Shown here: positions 39,934 through 50,216 of the stretch, piece after piece | How positions within the stretch are numbered: the first letter of the stretch is position 1 | How the letters are laid out: the number at the start of each line of letters is the position of its first letter | NCBI RefSeq assembly: GCF_000210295.1 | Contig: NC_026744.1 | Location: 2,542,001 to 2,606,000 of the forward strand | DNA: 64,000 nt | From: Trypanosoma brucei gambiense DAL972 | Lineage: Eukaryota > Euglenozoa > Kinetoplastea > Trypanosomatida > Trypanosomatidae | Direction: 5' to 3' | The notes under the pieces: generated by a model | Database searches by the model: none | Told to the model about the DNA's origin: nothing | What the model saw: the letters and a program-made list of their open reading frames with translations, nothing else | Translations under genes and position numbers: made by a program

Positions 39934-41592
39934 TCACTTTGACAACTCAACGAGCCGCTGGTGAAGCGCCTCTGCCTGTTCCGTCTGCCCTCGCAGCAGC
40001 GTCATAACGTCCAAACCGGATGGGGCTGTAGGAAAGGCGTGTGCGTAAGTTGATGGCACTCGCTGCTCCCGTTGAGGGGGTTTCCGTTCCATGGTCTCTA
40101 AGGAATAGCACGGCCGCATTTCCATGTCACGTTCTAGAAGCGCGTGTACAAGTCGACGCCGCACAGTCTCCGCCTGGGAACTCTCCACCTTCGCCTGCTT
40201 TTTAATTCGCTTGAGCTCCTGTCGAACGAGCCGCACGCGTCGATCGGCCGCGTCTTCCAAATCCTTAACGTGCGTCTCTGACACCTCCACAAGGCGACGT
40301 GCCTCCTGGAGCTCCTCCTCGCGGAAACGCAATTGAATGCGTAGTCGTTCCACCTCCAATCCACTCTCTTCCTGGCCTTTATGAGACGCAACCAAATCCT
40401 GTACTTGTTTGCGCGCGGCTGCGAGATGCTGCGAGAGGTGATCTCGCTCGGCTGTTAACCACTCCTCGCGCTGGGTGAGGGCCTCCATTTGGGTTCGCAA
40501 CTGCTTACACTCCGCCGCATAGCTCTCAAGTTTTGCCTCACGTTGCCGCAACAAGCGCTTGCTCTCCTCAAGTTCTGCACGAGTTTGCTCCACACGCCAC
40601 CCCTGTTGTTGCTGCTCCGAGCGAGAATCTGCCAGTAACTTTTGCACGGCGGCAACTTCCTCACGCGCGTCTGCGCGCACAGTTTCCAGCTGTTGGTGAA
40701 CAGATCGTTGCAGCGCCGAATATTTCTCCTGCTCCTGAACCCTTTGTGCTGCCGCTTCGTCCGCTGCCGCAGAGAGCTGACTCACACGCTCTAACAGCCG
40801 AGCCTTCTCTTCAGCGTCTTCAATGCGCAATGCCTCTAACTCCTCCGCATGCCTCGACTCTGCCTCACACAGTCGGATCTGCGCATCGCGAAGCTCGGCC
40901 GTTAGAGTTTCCACCTGAAGCGCAGCCTTCCTGGCATCAGACACACACTTTTCGCGCGACACGGCGGCATCGTTCTGCAAATCTGAGGACCGCCGCACGA
41001 GAGAGCGCATTTGAAGCAGTTCTGCCTCCATACTCCGACAACGCTGCTCTACCTCCAATTGCCGCCCTTGTTGCTCACGCAAAGCATTATGAGCGGTCAA
41101 AAGTTGTTGACTGAAGCGTTCCCTCTCCTCCAGCAGCTGTCCATTCTGTACTGCGCACCGCTCTTCAAGCTCAGAAACCTGTCGTTTCAACTGCTGAACA
41201 ACCGTCACGTCAGCCGACACGTTCAGACGTTGCTGAAGATCTTTTATCTGCGCCCGTAACTGGTCCATCTGCTGCTCCTGTTCCAGCAAGTTGTCGGCAA
41301 CGGCGTGCCGTGCATTTTCCAGTCGCCCCTTGAGGTGCTCCACAGACACTGTCGCTGCAAGGTATCGGTCCTTGTAGGCCAGAGCCTCCTCTAGCTCCTT
41401 CTTCAGCTCCCGCATCCCGCTATTTAACCTGTCCTCATTGTTCTTAGCTGCCTCCAACTGCTTCACAAGCCGCTCACTCCGTTCCCGCTCACTTTGCAAC
41501 TCGTGAGTCACGCCAGCATATTTCTCACTAAGGGCAGCGAAGTTCTCTCGGAACTCGGTGCAAACCGCCAGCAGCTCACTGTACGTTTTCAT
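39934..41592 (-). CDS. Long coiled-coil protein, hypothetical
   Basis: 552 residues that are almost entirely heptad-rich coiled coil (from about 15 to 490), dominated by Glu, Gln, Arg, Leu and Ala. Examples are LEEALAYKDRYLAATVSVEH and EELQEARRLVEVSETHVKDL. The last 60 residues are non-coiled (PPQREQRVPSTYAHAFPTAP) before a final short helix. No motor, kinase or membrane part. Such proteins in trypanosomes are commonly basal body, flagellum attachment or axoneme components, but nothing here decides which. The ATG at 41592 is first in frame. Confidence 0.75.
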   Translation of the reverse strand: MKTYSELLAVCTEFRENFAALSEKYAGVTHELQSERERSERLVKQLEAAKNNEDRLNSGMRELKKELEEALAYKDRYLAATVSVEHLKGRLENARHAVADNLLEQEQQMDQLRAQIKDLQQRLNVSADVTVVQQLKRQVSELEERCAVQNGQLLEERERFSQQLLTAHNALREQQGRQLEVEQRCRSMEAELLQMRSLVRRSSDLQNDAAVSREKCVSDARKAALQVETLTAELRDAQIRLCEAESRHAEELEALRIEDAEEKARLLERVSQLSAAADEAAAQRVQEQEKYSALQRSVHQQLETVRADAREEVAAVQKLLADSRSEQQQQGWRVEQTRAELEESKRLLRQREAKLESYAAECKQLRTQMEALTQREEWLTAERDHLSQHLAAARKQVQDLVASHKGQEESGLEVERLRIQLRFREEELQEARRLVEVSETHVKDLEDAADRRVRLVRQELKRIKKQAKVESSQAETVRRRLVHALLERDMEMRPCYSLETMERKPPQREQRVPSTYAHAFPTAPSGLDVMTLLRGQTEQAEALHQRLVELSK

Positions 41593-42217
41593 TGTACTAC
41601 CACGCTATCCCTCCCTTCCAGTAGCTGAGCGATGAGTGACTTCTGCAAATATTAACAGACAAAAAGTAAATAGAAACGAAATGAGATTAAAAAGCTGAAA
41701 CAGTAATGCAGGAAGCAGTTACAATACCTCAAGATACGCGTATATAATAACGTATTGGATAGCCTGGAAGAAGACGATTTTTAACAAAAAAAAAAACACG
41801 CCGACAGATGCACACAAAGAGAAATTCTGCCACGTGCAAATAGCTAAGAAGCAAAGTACGCAATCATTCTCTAAAACTGTGTACCCGCCAGCACACCGCA
41901 CAACAATCACAACACCATCTACTCCAACTATCACTTTACCTTCCCCCTCCCTTCACCTCCACCCCTCTTAAAACACTGAGGGCATGTTCACTTCACATGC
42001 ATACGAACAGGGGGTAGTCATAACACCGTTCAGAATTTGGTATATAAGCTCCCCCAAAGTGCAGCGACACGGCTTCCTTCTCACACAAGTTTTTCACTTA
42101 CGTAGGCGTGCCCAGAATGCGATTACCCGTCAGATAGGGGAAGAGGGCAGAACAGGAGGAAAAGTTAGCGATCCAGGAAAAAAAAAAGAAAGTTCGATGA
42201 TATGGCAAAGAGAGGAG
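41593..42217 (-). other. Intergenic region, 625 bp
   Basis: 5' UTR of the coiled-coil gene and 3' UTR of the RFC gene. An A12 run lies near 41790. Nothing else supported. Confidence 0.55.
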
Positions 42218-43243
42218 TTACGACTTCGTTGCGACAATGATTCTACACACCATCGACGCGAGTTGCAACGGTGTGCCTACACCCTCAGCTACCCTCATCG
42301 TCACCTCTCCTATAATACGCAGAACTTGTAGTTGCTGCTTCTCGTCGCGGAATAATTTAACATTCTGAGCGGCGCGGAAGAACGTCGAGATAACATCGGA
42401 GGTAGCATAACCACGACCCAAAAGCCGCTGCATCTCCTTATGCGCTGCGGCAAGGTCTTGTTTCACACAGCTAGTCAATATGGCTTCAACAAGCTGGGGA
42501 TGAGGTAAGTCGCACACCTTGAACACATTATCCGCATTCACCAGACTGTATCCCGAACACGTTGCCTGCAGCGCATTCACAGCGGAACGAAGGTCACCGT
42601 CAGCGAGATAGAGCAGTGCCTCGAGCCCGTCATCAGTGTATGCAACATTCTCTTGTTGAATGATGTACATGAGGCGCCTCAGGATATCAGTGTGGGAGAG
42701 TTTTCTGAAGCGCACTACGGCACAGCGTGATTGAATTGGTTCTATAATTTTATGGCTGTTATTACACGCAAACGCAAACCTCGTCGTACTGGAGTGAAGC
42801 TCAATGGTGCGGCGCAGGGCCTGTTGAGCAGCGGGTGTCATGCTGTCTGCCTCGTCAAGAATTACAATTTTGTGCAGATTGATTTTCCGGTTGTTCGAGT
42901 CACCCACTCTCTGCGGGAGGGTTTTCTTCGTCTGCGCGAAAAGTTTGATTTTCTCCCGCACCACGTCAAGGCCCCGATCATCGCTGGCATTAAGCTCCAA
43001 CACGGCATCCTTTAGTGCGTTGTTGTTTGAGCCACCACCATCCGGATCACTGAGGAGGCTTCGAGCGAGGCATAGCATACTTGTGGTCTTCCCTGTGCCC
43101 GGCGGCCCACAGAGCAATAGATTTGGAAGGTTCCCCTCGCGCGCGATAACTTGCAACCGTGCAACGGCATCAGCATTTCCAACAATGTCTTCCATCGACA
43201 TCGGGCGGTATTTCTCCACCCAAGGTACTGTCTGTTGTGTCAT
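42218..43243 (-). CDS. Replication factor C small subunit (human RFC2 / yeast Rfc4 type)
   Basis: 341-residue AAA+ clamp-loader subunit that helps load PCNA at primer ends. The start MTQQTVPWVEKYRPMSMEDIVGN is classical. Walker A is GPPGTGKTT, Walker B with DEAD is VILDEADS, and the arginine finger is in the SRC motif IQSRCAVVRFRKL. The sensor region LNASDDRGLDVVREKIKLF and the C-terminal collar VFKVCDLPHPQLVEAI are closest, as far as I recall, to human RFC2. A short insert (QRVGDSNNRKINL) precedes Walker B. The frame opens at GTG 43276, but ATG 43243 aligns with relatives. Confidence 0.92.
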   Translation of the reverse strand: MTQQTVPWVEKYRPMSMEDIVGNADAVARLQVIAREGNLPNLLLCGPPGTGKTTSMLCLARSLLSDPDGGGSNNNALKDAVLELNASDDRGLDVVREKIKLFAQTKKTLPQRVGDSNNRKINLHKIVILDEADSMTPAAQQALRRTIELHSSTTRFAFACNNSHKIIEPIQSRCAVVRFRKLSHTDILRRLMYIIQQENVAYTDDGLEALLYLADGDLRSAVNALQATCSGYSLVNADNVFKVCDLPHPQLVEAILTSCVKQDLAAAHKEMQRLLGRGYATSDVISTFFRAAQNVKLFRDEKQQLQVLRIIGEVTMRVAEGVGTPLQLASMVCRIIVATKS

Positions 43244-43797
43244 CTTGTGGAAGTTACCTGGTGGCACACAATACACTGTTATATGTCACGCAACCGCGCA
43301 GTTTCAAGTGCCTAAGCACAACAAATACCAGGTCGCTAGACTGCTTTACAGCTAGAGTACAATTTGTTCAAACCGCTAGCGGTACCTCCTTTCGATTATA
43401 TTTAATTTCCGTCGCCCACTTTTTTCTCCAGTTATCTTTTAGTCGCCGCACGCCTCCTTTCTGTTTTTATATTTTTACCTGCACTCACAACCTCACCCTT
43501 AGGTAGTCCTTTCGGTGTAGTCGTTTGTTTATGTCCACTTTAGAAGAGATGCCACTTATAAGCACTCACGCACACACACCACCCGCGAGTGATGGGTTGG
43601 AGGTGACGGACTGCGGCCTCACCATGGTTAAGCAGGAAAGAAGTGAGTAAACGGAAGTGTGCTAGCATAAGGAAGCTGAGTACATGCAAATGAGCATGTG
43701 TCCGCAGGAGCACACATGAAACAAAAAGGGGGGATGATATTTTAAAGACGAGATCAGAGCATTTCCACTTCAGAACGAGCGAAACGCCGAAATAGGC
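43244..43797 (-). other. Intergenic region, 554 bp
   Basis: RFC 5' UTR and 3' UTR of the GMC-like gene. The plus strand is pyrimidine-rich at 43380-43500, so the minus strand is purine-rich there. No gene. Confidence 0.55.
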
Positions 43798-45432
43798 CTA
43801 CCCAACGGGGTCTTGTAAAAACGATGCTACCCTGAAACCAATGGCCGCACCAATCACACTGCTGGAACCGCAAGTCGGCGCAGGCACAACGCTGGCGTCA
43901 GCCACATAGATACCCTCCACACCACGCACACGCAAACTACTGTCCACAACGCTTCCAAGAGCGCATGTGCCGAAGAGGTCCCCGGTGCTCTCTGCGTACC
44001 GCGCCAAAAACGCGGCGCAGCTCCTCTGCGTGGCAAGCCCGTCAGCCGGGTGATGCAACCTCACATCGAGTGAAGCAAAGGGGGAACGATCATTATACCT
44101 GTCACCACCAGGGCCACAGAGTGAACCTACCCACCGCAAACCCTCATCCATACACTGCACATCATGTCGTGTGGAGAGCATGCGACTGGTGATCCGTATA
44201 TTTTCACCGTTAGTTGTCGAAACGCAGTTGGCCCCATCATTTGAGAGAGTCAACTCACCACGCGCCTCAGGATAGTGATGTGCAACACGAACGGCAAATC
44301 CAGTGAACGGCCGCCAGCCACACCACCTAACGTTGGGCGTCGGGTAAAAAGTTAAAGAAAGGTCGGGATGGGCAAGTTCAGGGGTAGACCGTACAAAGGC
44401 ACCCGCCTCACACAATGAAGCGAATATACCGCTCCGATCCTCGTTGTACTCTCTCCATTGACTTAAAAGGTAGCCACTGTTCCCCCAACTTAATGACTTA
44501 CTACGCAGGTTAGAACCATCGGTTACACGGAAAACAACAGTTGCGCAACAAGATTGTATGAGATTCTGCCCTACCCCCTGCAAATCCGCCACAGTTCCCT
44601 GAGGGCCTACACCACTCCGAAGCAGCAGCGCTGGAGACTCAATCGAACCCAGACACACGACCAAGCGGGGAGCCGAGAGAACGGTCGACTGATCACCTTC
44701 CACTACCTCAACACCTGTGGCTCGCTTTCCGTCAAAAACAATGCGATGTGCCCGCGTTCTGCTCATCACCGTAACATTTGGTAGAAGGTGTCGTTCCGCT
44801 TCAAGCAAACAATCGAACACATCAACACGAACACCCTTTCCAACGTGTGATTGGAAAACCGAGAAACCATCAGGTGAACCATTGTTGAACTCATCCGTCT
44901 GTGGAATGCCAAGAGATTCACATGACTCAAACCAGCGAACATTAAGCTCTGAAGAAACACTTGCTGGCGGAGGATCAGTGACTAACAGAGGGCCACTATC
45001 ACCATGGTAAACGTCACTACCATCTCTCAAATTTCGCTCAAGGGCCTTAAAGATGGGAAGCACACTGTCCATCGTCCAGTCATCGTCTTTCCAAGACGCA
45101 TAATCATCATTACTGCCTCGGAGATACCTCATGTCATTGCACCAGCTGCTCCCCCCGAGGCAACAGCCCTTAACATAAAGTAATTTTCGGCCACCGATAC
45201 AACTCTCAGATACGCCACGATAAGACCTGAGAAACTCTCGAGTACTTCTCACAGAAGAGATAAACGGATAAAATAAAGGCACCCGCATCACAAGTGGCGG
45301 AGCCCTCGACGAACCTTGTTCCACAATGCAAACATTTGCACCGGGATTTTGAAGTGCTATAGCACGACCGGCAGCACAACCAGCGGCACCAGCACCAAGT
45401 ACGATGACATCAAATGTCCGTTTGCATGTCAT
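43798..45432 (-). CDS. GMC-family FAD oxidoreductase with altered active site
   Basis: 544 residues with the glucose-methanol-choline oxidoreductase plan. The FAD-binding motif VLGAGAAGCAAGRAIA is at the N-terminus; CCLGGSSWCNDMRYLRG is the second FAD contact (usual GGSS-x-N-x-M-x-Y-R); PRLVVCLGSIESPALLLRSG is the signature 2-type segment; and the FAD-closing GVEGIYVADASVVPAPTCG is near the end. The family oxidises alcohols, for example choline. The catalytic His of the HxxGT motif is replaced by Asp in GDLFGTCALG (about 485), and the second His/Asn by Ser in TCGSSSVIG (about 523), by hand alignment. Activity may therefore be changed or lost. No targeting signal is obvious. Confidence 0.85.
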   Translation of the reverse strand: MTCKRTFDVIVLGAGAAGCAAGRAIALQNPGANVCIVEQGSSRAPPLVMRVPLFYPFISSVRSTREFLRSYRGVSESCIGGRKLLYVKGCCLGGSSWCNDMRYLRGSNDDYASWKDDDWTMDSVLPIFKALERNLRDGSDVYHGDSGPLLVTDPPPASVSSELNVRWFESCESLGIPQTDEFNNGSPDGFSVFQSHVGKGVRVDVFDCLLEAERHLLPNVTVMSRTRAHRIVFDGKRATGVEVVEGDQSTVLSAPRLVVCLGSIESPALLLRSGVGPQGTVADLQGVGQNLIQSCCATVVFRVTDGSNLRSKSLSWGNSGYLLSQWREYNEDRSGIFASLCEAGAFVRSTPELAHPDLSLTFYPTPNVRWCGWRPFTGFAVRVAHHYPEARGELTLSNDGANCVSTTNGENIRITSRMLSTRHDVQCMDEGLRWVGSLCGPGGDRYNDRSPFASLDVRLHHPADGLATQRSCAAFLARYAESTGDLFGTCALGSVVDSSLRVRGVEGIYVADASVVPAPTCGSSSVIGAAIGFRVASFLQDPVG

Positions 45433-45740
45433 TACCTTTTATATAGAACAAAATAGAAAAAACATTCCGTTATACGCCAAAAAAAAAAAGAGAACACAAC
45501 TGGGATTCAAAAAGGAAAAAACGAACCAACACCTTCAAATAGGCGAAACCCACGAGTCTAAAGAACTGATTTTAAAAAAAGCCTACAACAAAGAATACTA
45601 CACCAACCCTCAACCCACACAGACCACTCAATTACACACGTGAAGAGAGTCCACCCAAGGGACATTACATGAACACAAAAGCGCATTCAAACGACAAATT
45701 TGTGAGTCAACGGGGGAAAAAAAAGCATCAGACGCACGGT
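45433..45740 (-). other. Intergenic region, 308 bp
   Basis: GMC 5' UTR (A10 run near 45482, T-rich on the minus strand) and the 3' UTR of the next gene. No gene. Confidence 0.55.
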
Positions 45741-46637
45741 TTATCCCCCTGAGGGCAACTGACGCGCCCTTTCCCTCGCGAGCGCTACGTCAGCGTACTG
45801 TATGGGAAGACCTGCAGACACTGCGTATTGCTCGTCATCACGCAGGCCACGATGCACATCGCATAGTTGAGAGTTCGCCCGGCGTTTCGCCAAACGAATC
45901 TCACACAAGTTCGATTCCAGCAATTGTACCTGCAGTGCCGATAAACGTTCGAACTGTCGCAAAGAAGCTTCAGGGAGAGGAGGCATACCCGGCTGCGGCT
46001 GCGGCACCCTTTGAGCCTCAACCTCTTCCTTTCGTTGCTCCGTATACCGCGCGACATCATCGTAACAGTCCACACAGCGGAGTTTCTCCAACGCCCTCCG
46101 GTTGCTATTGCGCGCATGCGTAATACCAGCACCCATGGCGCGCAGCAGCAGGCGGGTAGCCACAACGGCCACAAAACAAGTGGTTACTCCAACAGCAATA
46201 GCTCCCACAGGCCGCCGTCGCATCAGCGGCCAGCGCCGTCGACCTACAGAAAGTACCGCGAAACCACTTGCCACGCCCATACAGAGCGCTGCATTCATTG
46301 TGGTGAAGTCGTAGCGCCAACGCCCACCGGCACGCGCACGCACAGCCGCAGCGAGGTAAGCGTAGCGAAGAACACCGTACGTCCCCGCGGCTGCCTTCAC
46401 AGCCGCCTCGTCAACAAGGACATACCCACCATGTATGTCGAGGGGCAGAGCCTTGTTGAAGTAACCGCTCATGTTGGGAACATTCCAAAAAGTAAACCTG
46501 TCCGGCCGCAATCCCGCAAGCTGCAAACACGCCTCCCCCAGCGTACGATAGGTGGGCGAAGCATCTTCGTGGTACAACGATATGTGCGTGGCAAGCTGAT
46601 GGAACTGAGCCTTAGCGGTGAAGTAAAGACCGTCCAT
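45741..46637 (-). CDS. Two-helix membrane protein, hypothetical
   Basis: 298 residues from ATG 46637 (one codon after a GTG). Two likely membrane helices are at about 113-132 (MNAALCMGVASGFAVLSVG) and 142-162 (GAIAVGVTTCFVAVVATRL), separated by a basic loop RRRWPLMRRR. The C-terminal 120 residues are charged and helical (RYTEQRKEEVEAQRV and onward). The N-terminal 100 residues are globular, with FWNVPNMSGYFNKALPL. The hairpin with a positively charged loop would suit a mitochondrial or peroxisomal membrane protein. Family not recognised. Confidence 0.65.
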   Translation of the reverse strand: MDGLYFTAKAQFHQLATHISLYHEDASPTYRTLGEACLQLAGLRPDRFTFWNVPNMSGYFNKALPLDIHGGYVLVDEAAVKAAAGTYGVLRYAYLAAAVRARAGGRWRYDFTTMNAALCMGVASGFAVLSVGRRRWPLMRRRPVGAIAVGVTTCFVAVVATRLLLRAMGAGITHARNSNRRALEKLRCVDCYDDVARYTEQRKEEVEAQRVPQPQPGMPPLPEASLRQFERLSALQVQLLESNLCEIRLAKRRANSQLCDVHRGLRDDEQYAVSAGLPIQYADVALARERARQLPSGG

Positions 46638-46901
46638 CACTGTTCCCTATGTGTGCCCTGGAGGCCACGAACAAGACACAGAAATGAGTCAAGGGGAAAC
46701 AGTAACATCAACAAATACAAAGCGTCACGGTACATACAGCGAAGCAGTGCCGCGGACTGCGGAGGAGTGAAAACCAGCAAAAGAAACACCGGAATACACG
46801 GCACAGTACGTGAGTGCACGGCAGGTGTAATAACCTAATACCGGATGGTTCCCGCAACACAATTAGGCAATGAGGTGGTGTAACATGCGAGAGGGATGAG
46901 T

Positions 46902-47297
46902 CTACCGCTGGACAATTTCCGCATCACCTTCGTCAGTAAACGCCTTGTGCGCGTCTAACAGAATCTGGATATCCTCCAGCAACCCACAGGCTCGCGCAGC
47001 TGCAGCAGCAACAACAAACAGAAGGGCAAGCAGCGCAATACCGGAAACCGTCTGCTTTCCAGCAGCGGAGAGTATTGCCCTCAGGAGAGCAACGGGGAAA
47101 GACTCCTGTGGTAGTTTCACCGATGCCTCCAGAAGTATGGAGGAAAGGGTCGAAAACACCAATGAGAAGGACAGGGAGACAATCAATGCACCAAAGGATA
47201 TGCGAAGGAAACCCGCACCGGCGACAAACACAGTTCCTGTGACTACGACCACAACCGACACCACAACTATCAGGGCTGACAGTACCTCCTCGCCCAT
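46902..47297 (-). CDS. Small three-helix membrane protein, hypothetical
   Basis: 131 residues from ATG 47297 with three strong hydrophobic helices: about 7-30 (VVVSVVVVVTGTVFVAGAG), 34-56, and 82-103 (GIALLALLFVVAAAAARA). A short charged tail, FTDEGDAEIVQR, follows. An in-frame ATG at 47333 would add 12 residues (MQVTTIFIKCSV), but the first AG after the upstream T-rich tract falls inside that codon stretch, so 47297 is the likelier start. No conserved motif recognised. Confidence 0.6.
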   Translation of the reverse strand: MGEEVLSALIVVVSVVVVVTGTVFVAGAGFLRISFGALIVSLSFSLVFSTLSSILLEASVKLPQESFPVALLRAILSAAGKQTVSGIALLALLFVVAAAAARACGLLEDIQILLDAHKAFTDEGDAEIVQR

Positions 47298-48077
47298 CAC
47301 ACTACACTTGATGAAAATAGTTGTCACTTGCATACAGAAGGTGGTGGCATGATGGACAAAACCAGAAAAGAAATAAAAAGAAACAATATCGTCAAAAAAT
47401 CCATATCGGAAGCGCTGAGAAGGGCACGGCGATGCAGCAAGACGAAGAAGCGCTGGCAGGGAAGCACCGTCCACTGAACGAGCACATGTTGGCCATGCCT
47501 GTCACTCGTTTTGTTGCTAATGAAGCGAAGTATACCCCATCATTCTTATCGTTCCTATTAAAACTTCACAATTTCTCCCTTGTAGACATGCGTGGCTGCG
47601 CTTACGCGCTTCCCGGCAATAAAGCAGTTAGAGGAGGCACCGCGCGCCGCTTGACTGTGACTTCACGATGTAGAGGCCGCGCACTGTTGCCACACTGAAA
47701 TAATAAGGAAAAAAAACAAATCACAACAACAGGAATGAAGAAATAGTAAAGCCAGACAAGCAAACAAACAGAGGCCGCATCGGTAACACCCTCCCTAGTC
47801 GCATGCCGCGCAGTATTACTCCTCGTTTCACTCAGCTGCTTAGTTGCCGTTATCATGCACACCTCACATCTCTCCATACTGTCAGTTACCATTGCTTCCA
47901 TTAATTCCCTGAATTTTTCCCAACCCCCGTTTTTACTGGCCGCGTGCAGCGTGCGGTTACGAAAACGTTCCCATCATACTGATTTCCGCGCACGTACGCA
48001 CATTGGTCGAACGTACCATTTTTTTAATACCTGAACAGACGCGTAGGTGCATCCCAGCAGCCCCTGAAGTGGATATC
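47298..48077 (-). other. Intergenic region, 780 bp
   Basis: Splice region of the small membrane protein (minus-strand T-rich at about 47350-47400) and the SAHH 3' UTR. No gene supported. Confidence 0.55.
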
Positions 48078-49391
48078 TTAGTAACGGTAGTGGTCAGGTT
48101 TGAAGGGACCGTCGACAGGACAGTTGATGTATTCTGCCTGTTTCGGTGTGAGCTTTGTCAGCTTAGCGCCCAGCTTGCCGAGGTGCAATGCAGCAACCTT
48201 TTCGTCAAGCTTCTTGGGTAGGAAGTAAACCTGAGCCTTGGCGCCACGTGGGTACTTGCCGGTGTCTCGGTTTGTCCACAACTCAATTTGGGCAAGGACC
48301 TGGTTGCAGAAGGAGTTCGACATCACAAAGGAAGGATGGCCAGAAGCACAACCCAGGTTGACCAGGCGACCCTCAGCCAGAAGAATGATGTGGCGGCCAT
48401 TGGCCATGGTGTAGCGATCCACCTGCGGTTTCACTTCCACGCGCTCCTTCGCATTTGCCTTCAGCCACGCCACCTGGATCTCTGTGTCGAAGTGGCCGAT
48501 GTTGCACACAATTGCATCGTCACGCATGCGGGGGAAATGCTCTGATGTGATGATATCGTCGTTGCCGGTCGTCGTGACGAAAATGTGTGCCTCCTCAACA
48601 ACGTCCTCAACCAATAGCACCTGATAGCCCTCCATCGCAGCCTGCAGCGCATTAATTGGATCAACCTCCGTCACAACGACACGTGCTCCAAAGCCACGCA
48701 GCGCAGCCGCGCAACCTTTGCCCACATCACCATATCCACAGACACATGCGGTCTTGCCAGCAATCATTACATCGGTAGCACGCTTGATGCCGTCCACGAG
48801 AGACTCACGGCAACCGTACAGATTGTCGAACTTGCTCTTCGTCACACTGTCGTTCACATTCATGGCGGGGATGGTCAGCTTACCCCGCTGCAGCCGCTTG
48901 TACAGGTTTTTTACACCTGTCGTTGTCTCCTCGGAGACACCGTATATTTTTCCGTCCAGCTCCTTGCACTCATCCAGGACGTAATTTGTCAGGTCGCCAC
49001 CGTCGTCGAGCAGCATGTTGGGGTAACCATCACCGCTGAAGCCCTTCAGTGTCTGCTTCATACACCACATGTACTCCTCTTCAGTTTCGCCCTTCCAAGC
49101 AAAAACAGGGATACCCCGCTTCGCAATCGCGGCGGCTGCATGGTCCTGTGTGGAGAAGATGTTGCACGAGGCCCACCGCACTTCAGCACCGAGCTCCACA
49201 AGCGTCTCGATAAGCACAGCAGTCTGCATAGTCATGTGCAGGCAGCCAGCGATCTTGGCACCCTTCAGAGGCTTCGAAGGGCCGTACTCACGGCGAAGTT
49301 CCATGAGACCCGGCATTTCGTTCTCTGCGAGCTCAAGCTCCCTGCGGCCCCATTCAGCGAGGCTGATATCACGTACCTTGTAATCAGTCAT
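48078..49391 (-). CDS. SAHH: S-adenosylhomocysteine hydrolase
   Basis: 437-residue NAD-dependent enzyme that splits S-adenosylhomocysteine to adenosine and homocysteine, removing the inhibitory product of methylation reactions. Visible: [20 protein letters not shown] with the substrate site, the Asn/Lys catalytic region [15 protein letters not shown], the NAD-binding Rossmann motif [19 protein letters not shown], and the C-terminal [18 protein letters not shown] ending with PDHYRY, the tail that completes the neighbour's cofactor site. Length and motifs are normal. It is cytosolic, with no targeting signal. The ATG at 49391 is first in frame. Confidence 0.96.
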   Translation of the reverse strand: MTDYKVRDISLAEWGRRELELAENEMPGLMELRREYGPSKPLKGAKIAGCLHMTMQTAVLIETLVELGAEVRWASCNIFSTQDHAAAAIAKRGIPVFAWKGETEEEYMWCMKQTLKGFSGDGYPNMLLDDGGDLTNYVLDECKELDGKIYGVSEETTTGVKNLYKRLQRGKLTIPAMNVNDSVTKSKFDNLYGCRESLVDGIKRATDVMIAGKTACVCGYGDVGKGCAAALRGFGARVVVTEVDPINALQAAMEGYQVLLVEDVVEEAHIFVTTTGNDDIITSEHFPRMRDDAIVCNIGHFDTEIQVAWLKANAKERVEVKPQVDRYTMANGRHIILLAEGRLVNLGCASGHPSFVMSNSFCNQVLAQIELWTNRDTGKYPRGAKAQVYFLPKKLDEKVAALHLGKLGAKLTKLTPKQAEYINCPVDGPFKPDHYRY

Positions 49392-50216
49392 TATTCAATA
49401 AGAGTGTTTTAACCTCACTGCAGAATGTATGAGAGTTAGACCGACGAACTTGAATGATCTCCGTTGATGTAAACCAATTTGTTTGTTTGCTTCAAGTGGC
49501 TTATTCTGTGTCCAAGAAACAGAGGAGGGACGAAGGTAAATGTAAACAGCGTACAACGGGTAACGACTATTGGTGGATTCAACAAAAGTACTCACAAGTG
49601 GGTGTCCGCAGCTATCGCAAAATAGCTCCCCTGAAGAGACGTCACGGCCACCCAAGCACATCCGAACAAACATACGTACGAAGTTTTACTGATTTGAGTG
49701 ATGTGTGGGTTATGTCGGACTTTTTTCAAAAAAAAAAAAAAAGGAAATATATCGTGCTACCACGTGTAAAAGTCAAGCCGTAGTTTGTGTAACAACGAGA
49801 AAGTGGTAGATCACCAGCCATAGTCACCATTGTGCCGTGTAAATGGGGAAAATATCGCTTTTTCTAGATTCAGGAAGCCGAGAGGGCATCAAGCTGGTGG
49901 CAATATTGTGCATGCCTGAACGATAATTCTTTGTTAGGCCACATTATCCCGGTATTTATGATTGAGGAAAGTCGTAAAACCACCGGCATCAGCTTGAATG
50001 CCGCGCCGCTCCGAGTCAAACCGCTCTTATTTGGTAGGTAAGCTTACGGAGGAGCGCAGTACCTGTAGTTGAAACGGCTGTGGCGAAACAACGAAGGTGT
50101 GACGAATATCTTTAATCAATAACAAACAGAACTAGTAGGAACAAAAGTTCAGCATGGAGGTGGCGGGATGCAACTGAACTTACGGCAGTTGTCGACTGAG
50201 TTCGCCAAATGTGAGG
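49392..50216 (-). other. Intergenic region, 825 bp
   Basis: SAHH 5' UTR (minus-strand T13 run at about 49728-49741) and MAM33-like 3' UTR. The part at 49800-50110 is less A/T-biased than other spacers here and contains a long imperfect inverted repeat (49886-50001). No protein gene. Confidence 0.55.
49886..50001. repeat. Imperfect inverted repeat, possible RNA stem-loop
   Basis: GCAT-CAAGCTG-GTGG (49886-49900) can pair with CCAC (49980-49983), CAGCTTG (49990-49996) and ATGC (49998-50001). This gives 15 pairs with a 6-base bulge, a one-base bulge and a loop of about 79 bases. It would sit in the 3' UTR of the MAM33-like transcript. Confidence 0.5.
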
